From: Paenibacillus taichungensis
Lineage (GTDB): Bacteria; Bacillota; Bacilli; Paenibacillales; Paenibacillaceae
Direction: 5' to 3'
NCBI RefSeq assembly: GCF_013359905.1
Contig: NZ_JABMCC010000108.1
Location: forward strand, 62,001 to 126,000
Length of the DNA stretch: 64,000 nt
Shown here: positions 42,442 through 50,755 of the stretch, piece by piece
Layout of the letters: each line of letters opens with the position of its first letter
How positions within the stretch are numbered: position 1 is the stretch's first letter
Made by a program: the position numbers and the translations under genes
The notes under the pieces: model-generated
What the model was told of the DNA's origin: nothing
What the model saw: the letters and a program-made list of their open reading frames with translations, nothing else
Databases searched by the model: none

Positions 42442-43212
42442 ATGATGAGTACATCATATACCCAAACAGCAGTTATTACAGGAGCAGCCGGAGGCATCGG
42501 TAAAGAATTGGCACGCCGCCTTGCTGAACGTAAAATTAATCTGGTGCTGGTCGACCTGAACGAAGAAGCCATCCAGCAAACCATCGCGGATCTGAAACTC
42601 GACAAAGAGCACGCCATTGCAGTGAAAGCAAACGTATCTCAAGAAGCCGACGTGAAAAACTATGTGCAGCAAGCACTTGATACGTTTGGTCGTATCGATT
42701 ATTTTGCCAACAATGCCGGCATTGAAGGTCCAACCGGACTGATCGAGGATCTGAGCGTTGAAGCGCTCGACCTCGTATATAACGTCAATGTGCGCGGTGT
42801 ATTCCTTGGTTTGCAGAACATCATTCCTGTCATGAAAAAACAAAAATCTGGTGCGATTCTGAATACCTCTTCCCTCGCAGGTCTGATGGGTGCTCCAGCC
42901 GTATCTCCATATATTATGTCCAAACATGCCGTGATTGGCCTCACCCGCACAGCAGCGAATGAACTCGCGCCTCATGGTATTCGGGTTAACGCGGTATTGC
43001 CAGGCACCATTAATACCCGTATGATGCGTCAAATCGAAGCAAACTCCGGTAATGTGGAAGATTATCAATCCGCTACCGTATCCGCAATTCCGATGGGCCG
43101 CTATGGTGAACCGGAAGAAGTCGCAGCCATCATGAACTTCCTGTTGTCCGAAGAAGCTTCTTATGTCACCGCTTCCCTCTATACTGTCGATGGCGGTATG
43201 ATGGGTCAATAA
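42442..43212 (+). CDS. Short-chain dehydrogenase/reductase (FabG-like)
   Basis: A 256-residue classical SDR. The cofactor motif TGAAGGIGKELA is at residue 12, NNAG at about 90, the catalytic Ser in LNTSSLAGL near 143, and the YxxxK in SPYIMSKHAVIG near 156. The C-terminal SEEASYVTASLYTVDGG is typical. A basic residue after the glycine motif is absent and an Asp ends the second strand (LVLVDLN), which favours NAD(H). The substrate is unknown. AAGGAG lies seven bases before the first of two ATGs. The divergent TetR gene is probably its regulator. Confidence 0.88.
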   Translation: MMSTSYTQTAVITGAAGGIGKELARRLAERKINLVLVDLNEEAIQQTIADLKLDKEHAIAVKANVSQEADVKNYVQQALDTFGRIDYFANNAGIEGPTGLIEDLSVEALDLVYNVNVRGVFLGLQNIIPVMKKQKSGAILNTSSLAGLMGAPAVSPYIMSKHAVIGLTRTAANELAPHGIRVNAVLPGTINTRMMRQIEANSGNVEDYQSATVSAIPMGRYGEPEEVAAIMNFLLSEEASYVTASLYTVDGGMMGQ

Positions 43213-43275
43213 GGAAAATGGGCCTAGCCCAACGGGCTGGCTGTTTAAAAGGTAATTCCCAAAGCACAATCCAAA

Positions 43276-43316
43276 ATGACCTCAAAATTCCACAATAACG
43301 TGGAAGCTGAGGTCAT
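43276..43316. terminator. Terminator between the SDR and hypothetical genes
   Basis: ATGACCTCA / TGAGGTCAT with an inner CCAC / GTGG helix, followed by TTTTTC on the plus side and TTTTGG on the minus side. Confidence 0.82.
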
Positions 43317-43340
43317 TTTTCTTAATAGATTGATTTAAAT

Positions 43341-43625
43341 TTAATCCACGTAGCCTGCGAGACCTTTTTCCATCAAGTAGTCCATTTCAGCATCCAGAAT
43401 GCCTTCAACGGTCAGCTCGTCCAGCTTCACATCTTTGCGGCTCAGAATGTAGTCGGCCAGATCATCACCGTCGATATCCACGTCGCCTTTGGCATTTTCA
43501 TGTGCTTTGTTAATGTATGCCTGCTCGTGCTTCAGGACAAGAGCGATATTCGCTTCGCTTGCCTTTGTCTTCTCTGCAATATATGCCTTCATTTCCTGTT
43601 CATTAATTGAATTTGCCTCAGTCAC
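43341..43625 (-). CDS. Conserved-looking hypothetical protein, 94 residues
   Basis: A highly acidic, helical cytosolic protein of 94 residues. It includes INEQEMKAYIAEKTKASEANI, a run GDVDIDGDDLADYIL and KLDELTVEGILDAEMDYL, followed by a short tail EKGLAGYVD. The pattern KASEANI.LVLKHE, with a later ADYIL and VEGILD, looks like a compact domain found in Bacillales hypothetical proteins, but no family name is certain. The start is the GTG that has AAGGAG eleven bases upstream; longer starts have no ribosome site. The gene stands alone, convergent with the SDR gene. Confidence 0.6.
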   Translation of the reverse strand: MTEANSINEQEMKAYIAEKTKASEANIALVLKHEQAYINKAHENAKGDVDIDGDDLADYILSRKDVKLDELTVEGILDAEMDYLMEKGLAGYVD

Positions 43626-43709
43626 GTTAAAGTCAGCTCCTTGATTCATACGTTCTGTTGTCATTGTAGCATAGGTTAACCCACAACAGTCATGCCTTAT
43701 TCCTTACCC

Positions 43710-45011
43710 CTAGGATAAACGAACGTAAAATGTTGCACCTTCCCCTACCACACTGCGGGCGTAAATCTCACCTTTGTGCTGCTCCACGATCGACCTTGCA
43801 ATCGCAAGACCCAATCCATGTCCACCATGTTTCCGAGCTCTGGAGGCATCCGTGCGATAAAAACGATCAAAGATCCGGTCCAGATGTTCAGCCGCAATGC
43901 CCTCTCCCGTGTTGGAAACGGCCAGCACAACATCATTATTTTGTTTCTTCAACGATACGTTGACCGAGCCCTTGGCTCTGGAGTATTTCACAGCATTATC
44001 GAGCAAAATCAGAATGACTTGCTTAATCTGTTCGCTGTTGCCATGGACCATGAGCTGCGGTTCAATGCTGTAGTCCAAGGATATATTTTTCTCGAAAATC
44101 ACAGCCTCCATCGTCAAAATGATCGTCTCCACCGCATCGCTCATATTGAATTTGGCATGAATCATCGAGGATCGCGAATCGTCAATTTGAGTCAGATATA
44201 ACAGATCATTCGTCAGTCCCGACATACGTTCCGTCTCCGACTTGATGTAATGCAGCCACTTGGCCTGATTCTCAATCGTATCCTCCCGGTTCGCGAGAAG
44301 CACATCCGTGTTGGTATTAATGATCGCCAGCGGCGTTTTTAACTCATGTGAAGCATCGGCTATGAACTGCTTTTGCTTTTCAAAGGCTTCCTTGACCGGG
44401 GTAATGGAACGATTGGCGAAATAACGGCTCAGGAAGAAGATGACGATCAGCATGATCAGACCTACGATGGCAAAAGTATAAATCAGATTCGTTAGGATGC
44501 CCTGTTGGGCCGTCACATCGATGAACACAATCATGTGCCCTGTGCTGCTCGGATCGATCACATAAGCCCAGTCCGTTCCATTCAGCGTAAATTGTCCGGT
44601 CTTCCGATCCAAATCGTTAACCTTGTCCACCTTTTGCAAAGCTTCAGTATAGAAGGTGTCATCCATATCAAACCTGGAGTGTGCATCCGTGATTTTCCAT
44701 TCACTGTCTGTCTTGACCATGAACGATACAGAACGACCTGGCGGTGAGTTCGGATCACTTCCCAGTGCTCCATTCGCAATGGAATCCGATGGTTGTGATC
44801 CTGTCACTGAATCCCTGTCATCACCACGCGGCATCTTGCTGGAGTTGTACGGACCATGATAGAAATCCGACACTTTGAACAGCTCCATGTTGGTTTCCCT
44901 CTGTACATTCTGGTACGTAATGATGTAGATCGTAGCAAAGGCAACCAGCATCATAATTGAGATGGATACCAGGTTCACGATCAGAAATCGATTTCTGAGT
45001 TTCTTGAACAT
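43710..45011 (-). CDS. Sensor histidine kinase next to the polyphosphate-type operon
   Basis: Membrane sensor of 433 residues. The first membrane helix is about 10-32 and the second about 178-198, flanking an outside region of about 140 residues with DSVTGSQPSDSIANG. No clear HAMP domain is seen, but a coiled linker (VKEAFEKQKQ) leads to the phosphoacceptor site FIADASHELKTPLAI near 220, the N-box LLDNAVKYS, and G-boxes NTGEGI and GGHGLGLA. The start overlaps the regulator stop by one base (TGATG). It is divergent from the VTC operon, which it probably controls. The signal is unknown. Confidence 0.9.
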   Translation of the reverse strand: MFKKLRNRFLIVNLVSISIMMLVAFATIYIITYQNVQRETNMELFKVSDFYHGPYNSSKMPRGDDRDSVTGSQPSDSIANGALGSDPNSPPGRSVSFMVKTDSEWKITDAHSRFDMDDTFYTEALQKVDKVNDLDRKTGQFTLNGTDWAYVIDPSSTGHMIVFIDVTAQQGILTNLIYTFAIVGLIMLIVIFFLSRYFANRSITPVKEAFEKQKQFIADASHELKTPLAIINTNTDVLLANREDTIENQAKWLHYIKSETERMSGLTNDLLYLTQIDDSRSSMIHAKFNMSDAVETIILTMEAVIFEKNISLDYSIEPQLMVHGNSEQIKQVILILLDNAVKYSRAKGSVNVSLKKQNNDVVLAVSNTGEGIAAEHLDRIFDRFYRTDASRARKHGGHGLGLAIARSIVEQHKGEIYARSVVGEGATFYVRLS

Positions 45012-45688
45012 CAGGACGTCACCTCAAGTACGTACCCCACACCCCGAATCGTATTGATGCGGACCGCGGAGTTCAGGAAGGTTAATTTTTTGCGTAAAAA
45101 CGAGATGTACACCTCCACATTGTTATACTCCACTTCCGAATCGAAACCCCACAACTTCTCAATAATCTGCTCTTTGGAAGTGATGGCCTGTTTGCGAGTG
45201 ATTAACAGTTCCAGCAGTTCATTTTCCTTCAGATTCAGCTTGATCTCCTTACCTTGAACACTTAGCTTCAGCTGCGTGGTGTTCAATTCGACGTCACCGA
45301 ACTTCAGTCCATCCTCTGGAACGACTTCTCCCTTCCTTCTCAGGGCTGCCCGAATCCGTGCGAGCAATTCCTCCGTGGCAAAGGGCTTTGCTATATAATC
45401 ATCGGCTCCATAATCCAGCCCGGTCACTTTGTCTGAAATTTCTCCTTTGGCTGTGAGCAGAATGACAGGCGTATGATTGCCTTCGCTGCGCAGTTTCTTC
45501 AGCACGGTAATCCCGTCCATTTCCGGCATCATGATGTCCAGCAGCAACAGATCATAGATTCCACTCAGCGCATAATCCAGACCCGATCTCCCGTCATGCA
45601 CCATGTCTACAGAGTAATTGTGTTTTTTCAATATTTGCGATACGGCTTCTGCCAAATGAACCTCATCTTCCGCAATAAGTATTCTCAT
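45011..45688 (-). CDS. OmpR-family response regulator next to the polyphosphate-type operon
   Basis: A 225-residue DNA-binding regulator. The receiver has EDEVHLAEAV, the Asp in LLLDIMMPEMDG, TAKGEISDKV and YIAKPF. The winged helix has LNLKENELLELLI, FLRKKL and RGVGYVLEV. The ATG with AGAGGA upstream is preferred; the longer frame by seven codons has no site. It overlaps its kinase by one base. The divergent promoter region contains a near-perfect inverted repeat that is the natural target. A calcium- or phosphate-responsive function is not shown by the sequence. Confidence 0.9.
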   Translation of the reverse strand: MRILIAEDEVHLAEAVSQILKKHNYSVDMVHDGRSGLDYALSGIYDLLLLDIMMPEMDGITVLKKLRSEGNHTPVILLTAKGEISDKVTGLDYGADDYIAKPFATEELLARIRAALRRKGEVVPEDGLKFGDVELNTTQLKLSVQGKEIKLNLKENELLELLITRKQAITSKEQIIEKLWGFDSEVEYNNVEVYISFLRKKLTFLNSAVRINTIRGVGYVLEVTS

Positions 45689-45762
45689 CGGTTCTTCATT
45701 CCTCTGCATGAATTGGTTTCGATATATGTCAATCTATTATACCAACGATTGTAACAACCGAA

Positions 45763-45858
45763 CCTTGAATCAATCTTAATTCCACTTTTTTCGCGAACTA
45801 TTAAAGGAAGGTAAAAAAAGATCAACGGAATGTAAAATCATTTAAGATTCATTCAAGG
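45763..45858. promoter_or_regulatory. 17-bp inverted repeat between the regulator and VTC operon
   Basis: Arm 1 (45763-45779) is CCTTGAATCAATCTTAA. Arm 2 (45842-45858) is TTAAGATTCATTCAAGG, the reverse complement with one mismatch. They are separated by 62 bases in the divergent promoter region, about 82 and 160 bases from the VTC start. Likely binding sites of the OmpR-type regulator next door. Confidence 0.6.
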
Positions 45859-45939
45859 TTGGGGCTCTAAGATACAGACATGGAAGCAATACACGATGCA
45901 ACAAAACATACAAAACATGGATGAAAGGACTGAACCCCC

Positions 45940-46758
45940 ATGGCAATTGAAGTATTCAACCGATATGAGAGCAAGTATCTCCTCACCGATGAGCAGTACG
46001 AGAACTTCTACACCGACTTGCTGAAGTATATGGAGCTGGACGCCTATAACAAGAAACACGAGTTTTACTCCATTAGCAACCTGTACTTTGATACTCCGCA
46101 GGATTCCCTGATCCGCGCCAGTCTCTCCAAACCCAAATACAAGGAGAAGCTGAGACTGCGGGCATACGGAATTCCTGAAGAGAATGCGAAGGTATATCTG
46201 GAGATCAAAAAGAAAGTATTTGGCCTGGTGAACAAACGCCGAACTGCCCTGAAGCTGGATGAAGCCTACGAATTCGTACGGACAGGCAAAGCGCCTGATC
46301 TCGCCGATTATATGAACAAACAGGTTGTCGAAGAGATCAAGTATTTCCTCCGGCTGTACGATCTGGAACCAAAAGTATATCTGGCGTATGAACGCAAAGC
46401 GTTGTTCGACAAGAACAGCCGCGATCTCCGCATCACCTTTGATACCAACATCCGCAGTCGCAGATACGATCTGAAGCTGGAGCAAGGGGATTACGGTGAA
46501 CCACTGGTGAAAGATGGACGCTGGCTGATGGAAGTCAAAGCCGAGAAAACCGTTCCGATGTGGCTCTCTCAACTGTTATCCGAACACGGCCTATATCGCA
46601 CCGGATTCTCGAAATACGGCAATGAGTACAGACATCTGGCCAGAACAACCAACCTGAACTACCAGACGGAACGAGAATTGCTGCCGGGTACCGATTTCAA
46701 CCCATCCATAGAACAAGAAAAAACAATCACAGAAAGAGAGCGTGTAGTATATGCTTGA
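45940..46758 (+). CDS. VTC-domain polyphosphate polymerase-like protein
   Basis: A 272-residue cytosolic protein of the VTC domain family, whose yeast member makes polyphosphate from ATP inside a beta-tunnel. The family pattern is visible: opening RYESKYLL (Arg-x-Glu-x-Lys), YFDTPQDSLI, KLRLRAYG, YLEIKKKVFGLVNKRR, and the C-terminal MEVKAEKTVPMWLSQLL with FSKYG. It overlaps the next gene by eight bases, so it is the first gene of a three-gene operon with a DUF4956 membrane protein and a beta-helix lipoprotein. The natural product of the bacterial enzyme is unknown; polyphosphate or another phosphorylated polymer are candidates. Confidence 0.88.
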   Translation: MAIEVFNRYESKYLLTDEQYENFYTDLLKYMELDAYNKKHEFYSISNLYFDTPQDSLIRASLSKPKYKEKLRLRAYGIPEENAKVYLEIKKKVFGLVNKRRTALKLDEAYEFVRTGKAPDLADYMNKQVVEEIKYFLRLYDLEPKVYLAYERKALFDKNSRDLRITFDTNIRSRRYDLKLEQGDYGEPLVKDGRWLMEVKAEKTVPMWLSQLLSEHGLYRTGFSKYGNEYRHLARTTNLNYQTERELLPGTDFNPSIEQEKTITERERVVYA

Positions 46759-47431
46759 TTCCATTTTCAGCTCAGCTTTAACAGATACCACCCTAACTTT
46801 TAGTAATGCGATTCTAACGATCGGACTTGCCATCATCATGGGGGTCATCATCAGCCTGACGTACATGAAGACAAATCAAAGCACTTATTCCCAAAGCTTT
46901 ACACTAACTATGGTTGTCTTGCCAGTCATCGTAGCCATCATCATTCTTCTGATCGGCAGCAACATTGCCCGTGCATTCAGCCTCGCGGGTGCCTTCTCCA
47001 TCATCCGATTCAGAAGTGCGCCTGGTGACCCGAAAGACATTGCTTATGTTCTATTCACCATGGCTTCCGGTCTTGCCTGCGGTGTAGGCGCATTCGGTTA
47101 TGCTGTAATGTTCACCATTATCCTGTGTGTACTGATGTTTGTCCTGAGTCGCTTCAACTTCGGAGGGAAGAAAGCCCAGCAAAAAACGCTGAAAGTAACC
47201 ATTCCGGAAAACTTGAGCTACGAAGAAGCACTGAACGAAGTGTTCCATAAATTTAACGTACCTTTTGATCTCAAAAAAATCAGAACGACCGAACTCGGCA
47301 GTCTGTACGAGCTTGTCTACAGTGTTACCATTCACGAAAGTGTAAGCCAAAAGGAATTCTTGGACGCGATTCGTACACGAAACGGAAATCTGGATATCTC
47401 GTTAACGATGAGTCCAACACCAGAATACTAA
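46751..47431 (+). CDS. DUF4956 membrane protein
   Basis: A 226-residue membrane protein with about four helices in residues 15-140, then a cytosolic domain. The typical DUF4956 block reads IARAFSLAGAFSIIRFRSAPGDPKDIAYVLFTMASGLACG. The cytosolic part, LKVTIPENLSYEEALNEVF, resembles a small regulatory domain. It starts inside the VTC gene (overlap eight bases) and is followed by the lipoprotein gene 27 bases later. DUF4956 proteins are repeatedly found with VTC proteins, which suggests that they act together, for example as a transporter or membrane anchor for the polymer. Mechanism not known. Confidence 0.88.
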   Translation: MLDSIFSSALTDTTLTFSNAILTIGLAIIMGVIISLTYMKTNQSTYSQSFTLTMVVLPVIVAIIILLIGSNIARAFSLAGAFSIIRFRSAPGDPKDIAYVLFTMASGLACGVGAFGYAVMFTIILCVLMFVLSRFNFGGKKAQQKTLKVTIPENLSYEEALNEVFHKFNVPFDLKKIRTTELGSLYELVYSVTIHESVSQKEFLDAIRTRNGNLDISLTMSPTPEY

Positions 47432-47457
47432 ATTGAATCCGAAGGGAACGATATACT

Positions 47458-49785
47458 ATGAAAAAGAAAATCATAACTGGCAGCAAACTGTGGTCCGTCG
47501 CGATGATTACTGCAATGGTTACGGCTTGCAGCGCCCCGGCGGCAACCAGCAGCACTGCAAACGCCGCAGTGTCAACGACAGGGACAACCAAAACCGTATC
47601 CGTCAGTGAACAAACCTCAGTGAAATATGCCGATCTGGTCACGATGGATGCAGACGATACCAACGTTAGCTGGAGTGCAACAGATTCCACAACGATTAAG
47701 CTGAACGGTACGACCGCTTCCATCACAGGATCGGGTGCAAAAGCAGCAAACGGATCGGTAACCATCTCCGCAGCAGGTACCTATGTACTTAGTGGCAAGC
47801 TTACCGATGGACAGATTGTGGTCAATGTTGCTGATAAGGGCACCGTACATCTCGTATTAAACGGGGCAACCATCAATGATAACGACAGTGCAGCTATCTA
47901 TATCCAGAAAGCGGGCAAAGCCATTATTACGTTGGAGGAAGGAACCGAGAATGCCGTCTCGGATGGCAAGACTTACGTATACGCCGACGCAACAACAGAT
48001 GAGCCGGATGCAGCCATCTTCAGCAAGGCAGACCTGACGTTCAATGGTACAGGCAAGCTGACAGTTACGGGTAACTATAATGAAGGTATTACGAGCAAGG
48101 ATGACCTGAAAATCGTCAGCGGCACAATTAACGTCAAATCCGCCGATGACGGCATCAAAGGTAAAGATATGGTGGCGATTCAAGCCGGTACCATTACCAT
48201 TAATTCAGAAGGTGACGGCATCAAATCCACAAACGATACGGATACGACCAAAGGCTTCGTTGCCATTGCAGGAGGCACATTCAACATCCAGAGCGGCAGC
48301 GACGGCATTCAAGCGGAAACCGCATTGGTTACGGATGGCGGCACATTTGACATCGTAACCGGAGGCGGCAGTGCCAATGCACCAGAAAAAGTAGAAGAAG
48401 GACCATTTGGCGGCGGTGGCGGCGGATGGGGTGGCGGTACACCTCCAACCGATATGGGCACACCACCGGATGGGGAACCACCTGCTGATATGCCGAACAA
48501 TAATGGAACGAACGCAGCAGGCGCAGCACCATCCAGCTCTACAAATGCAACAGCACCTGCTGATTCCAATGCAGATGCAGACACAAGCACAACAGCTGCA
48601 GAAGAAGAAACAACGAGTGCCAAAGCACTTAAAGCAGGAGCAGATCTTACCGTTAATGGCGGTACGTATACGATCGATTCCATGGATGATTCCCTGCACA
48701 GCAACAACAATGTGACCGTCAATGACGGCAAGTTCAGCATTGAATCCGGTGATGACGGTATTCATGCAGATCAGGCGCTTACCATTAACGGCGGAACGAT
48801 CACTATTGCCAAGAGCTATGAAGGACTTGAAGGTGCAATTATCACTATGAACGATGGGAATGTAGATGTGACTGCATCAGATGATGGCGTGAATGCTTCT
48901 GGTGAAATAACTGCAACTGATGCAAATGCAACCACCACTGCAGATGACAGCACTCAAGCAGCCGATACCGATACAACTGCAGTCTCCAACACTTCTGTTA
49001 CAGAGACGACTGGCACAACATCAACTACGGATCAGGCCAATCAAAGTACAGACGCGAATAGCAATACTCGCCCACAAGGCGGTGCTCCAGGTGGTATGCC
49101 GGGTGAATCCGCCAGCAACAGTGAGCTTCATATCAACGGCGGTTCCCTCACTGTCAATGCAGGCGGCGACGGACTGGATTCGAATGGCTCCATCTATATG
49201 ACAGACGGTACGGTCATTGTGAACGGTCCTACAGACAGCGGCAACGGAGCACTGGATTATGACGGTAACTTCGAGATTAGCGGTGGATATCTGGTCTCAG
49301 CTGGCAGCTCCGGTATGGCTCAGGCAACATCTGAATCATCGACTCAAAATACTATTGCCATGACGTTCCCTGAAACGCAAAAAGCAGGAACACTGGTACA
49401 CGTGGAAGACAGCGAAGGCAATAATATCCTGACCTTTGCTCCAGCGAAAGATTATCAAACGGTGGTAGTCAGCTCCCCGGATCTGAAAAAAGATGGCTCT
49501 TACGTGATCTATTCCGGCGGATCATCGACTGGTAAAGCTGTGGATGGGCTCTATACAGACGGAACGTATAGTGGCGGAACCAAAGTGGTTGCCTTCCAAT
49601 CCACAAGCAATGCAACTTGGGTAAATGAATCTGGTGTTACAACTGCCAATTCAGGTATGGGTGGTCCAGGCGGAGGCCGTGGCCAAGGTGGATTCGGAGG
49701 CGGTAGAAACAGAACGCAATCCGGTACATCGGGCACAACAACAGACACTACAGGTACAACGGGCACTACAGATACCGCCAAGTAA
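47458..49785 (+). CDS. Repetitive beta-helix lipoprotein (Cthe_2159-like carbohydrate-binding)
   Basis: A 775-residue exported protein. It has a lipoprotein signal: SVAMITAMVTACSA, with the lipid Cys near residue 23. The body is made of short repeats of the type 'LTINGGTITI...GDDGIHA', such as GTINVKSADDGIKG and GSLTVNAGGDGLDSNG, forming a predicted right-handed beta-helix. Similar domains (carbohydrate-binding, Cthe_2159 family) bind acidic polysaccharide and calcium. Two low-complexity inserts, rich in Gly/Pro and Thr/Ser/Asp, interrupt it, and the C-terminus is Gly/Thr-rich. It is the third gene of the VTC operon, so it probably sits on the cell surface with the product. Ligand is inference. 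Confidence 0.82.
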   Translation: MKKKIITGSKLWSVAMITAMVTACSAPAATSSTANAAVSTTGTTKTVSVSEQTSVKYADLVTMDADDTNVSWSATDSTTIKLNGTTASITGSGAKAANGSVTISAAGTYVLSGKLTDGQIVVNVADKGTVHLVLNGATINDNDSAAIYIQKAGKAIITLEEGTENAVSDGKTYVYADATTDEPDAAIFSKADLTFNGTGKLTVTGNYNEGITSKDDLKIVSGTINVKSADDGIKGKDMVAIQAGTITINSEGDGIKSTNDTDTTKGFVAIAGGTFNIQSGSDGIQAETALVTDGGTFDIVTGGGSANAPEKVEEGPFGGGGGGWGGGTPPTDMGTPPDGEPPADMPNNNGTNAAGAAPSSSTNATAPADSNADADTSTTAAEEETTSAKALKAGADLTVNGGTYTIDSMDDSLHSNNNVTVNDGKFSIESGDDGIHADQALTINGGTITIAKSYEGLEGAIITMNDGNVDVTASDDGVNASGEITATDANATTTADDSTQAADTDTTAVSNTSVTETTGTTSTTDQANQSTDANSNTRPQGGAPGGMPGESASNSELHINGGSLTVNAGGDGLDSNGSIYMTDGTVIVNGPTDSGNGALDYDGNFEISGGYLVSAGSSGMAQATSESSTQNTIAMTFPETQKAGTLVHVEDSEGNNILTFAPAKDYQTVVVSSPDLKKDGSYVIYSGGSSTGKAVDGLYTDGTYSGGTKVVAFQSTSNATWVNESGVTTANSGMGGPGGGRGQGGFGGGRNRTQSGTSGTTTDTTGTTGTTDTAK

Positions 49786-49830
49786 GCTAAGATTCAGGCT
49801 ATAAAAAGCTAACGATTAAACAATTAAAAA

Positions 49831-49876
49831 TAAGGGATGTCCCATACGTCATGAATATGACGAGGGACATCCCTTA
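49831..49876. terminator. Hairpin terminator (copy 2 of a repeated element)
   Basis: TAAGGGATGTCCC / GGGACATCCCTTA with an inner CGTCAT / ATGACG helix, closely related to the hairpin at 30749-30801. It follows the VTC operon and is followed by TTTTTG on the plus side. Confidence 0.82.
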
Positions 49877-50020
49877 TTTTTGCTATTTTGTTCTATAGAA
49901 GCTGGTACACGCTATTCGCTCTCAATTGCCCAGGTCTGTGAAGGAATAACATTGCTGATGTTCATTAAATGCTGCATCCCTTGATATCCATCTTTTAAGA
50001 TGCTGTACATTCGTTAGCGC

Positions 50021-50599
50021 TCAAAACGTATATACATACACCTTGGTACGCAGCGTATCCCGGCATGTAATCGTCCGTAGCGGTACCTTGCCTGGCAGTG
50101 CAAAACAAACGCTAATCACCTTTGCTCCCGGCGGAAGCTCCCGATTGAATTTGTCGACGAGACGTTTCATTGCTCCAGGGAACAAATAACAGATGACGCA
50201 ATCTGCGTGTTCATATGAACTGGTATAGATGTTGCCACGGATGAATCGCAGCCGCCCCTCCAGAGAATGACGCTTTCCCTTCGCTCGCCGTAAGCGGACA
50301 CTTAGAAAAGCAATGAATTGGGAGGCCCATAAGGGAATGATTGAATTTTCGATCCCCGTAAGCCGTTTGCCTGGGCAATGCCTCACCACATCCATTCCGA
50401 GCGTTCCCCACCCGGAGCCTGCTTCAATAACATCGCCGTAACCGGGAATGCGGTTGACCTCCTGAATGACTGTCTGCCTGACGATGCTGGATGTAGGCAT
50501 CGGTGAGATTCCATTTTTCCAACTGACCAGCACGATGGATACTACCGATATAAGTGTCACCACAGCAATGAGCCATGGTATAAATTGAAATATGAACAT
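50021..50599 (-). CDS. Membrane-anchored class I methyltransferase-like protein
   Basis: A 192-residue protein with an N-terminal membrane helix (about residues 8-26, LIAVVTLISVVSIVLVSW) and a methyltransferase-like domain. Motif I is YGDVIEAGSGWGTLGMDVV near residue 55, and the acidic site is in LTGIENSIIPLW. The Gly-rich motif and its spacing fit SAM binding. It is a shorter, truncated-looking domain, and the family is typically annotated as class I methyltransferase. Substrate unknown. The ribosome site is weak (GAGG two bases before the ATG). Confidence 0.7.
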   Translation of the reverse strand: MFIFQFIPWLIAVVTLISVVSIVLVSWKNGISPMPTSSIVRQTVIQEVNRIPGYGDVIEAGSGWGTLGMDVVRHCPGKRLTGIENSIIPLWASQFIAFLSVRLRRAKGKRHSLEGRLRFIRGNIYTSSYEHADCVICYLFPGAMKRLVDKFNRELPPGAKVISVCFALPGKVPLRTITCRDTLRTKVYVYTF

Positions 50600-50658
50600 A
50601 ACCTCAACCCTTTGGATTTTAATTAAGAGGCGGCATTTGCACCTTCATCATAACAAAA

Positions 50659-50697
50659 GAAGCTTCCCCAGGTCTAAAAAAACCTGACAGAAGCTTC
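50659..50697 (-). terminator. Terminator of the FHA-domain gene
   Basis: Perfect GAAGCTTC / GAAGCTTC outer stem and AGGT / ACCT inner stem, followed on the minus strand by TTTTGTT. Confidence 0.75.
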
Positions 50698-50755
50698 CTG
50701 CTTGTTATTCTATTTTGGGTTAATCTCATTCCATCCCGCTGCTCATTTCACGCAT

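Noticed and set aside
42454-43269. 271-codon minus-strand frame opposite the SDR gene
   Set aside because: Runs antisense through the SDR gene and part of its terminator; no ribosome site.
45853-46572. 239-codon minus-strand frame over the VTC gene
   Set aside because: Antisense to a well-supported VTC gene, with no ribosome site and no domain.
48401-49100. Low-complexity DNA in the lipoprotein gene as a possible repeat array
   Set aside because: The repeats encode degenerate Gly/Pro and Thr/Ser runs within one open frame; there are no regular spacers, so it is not a CRISPR or satellite array.
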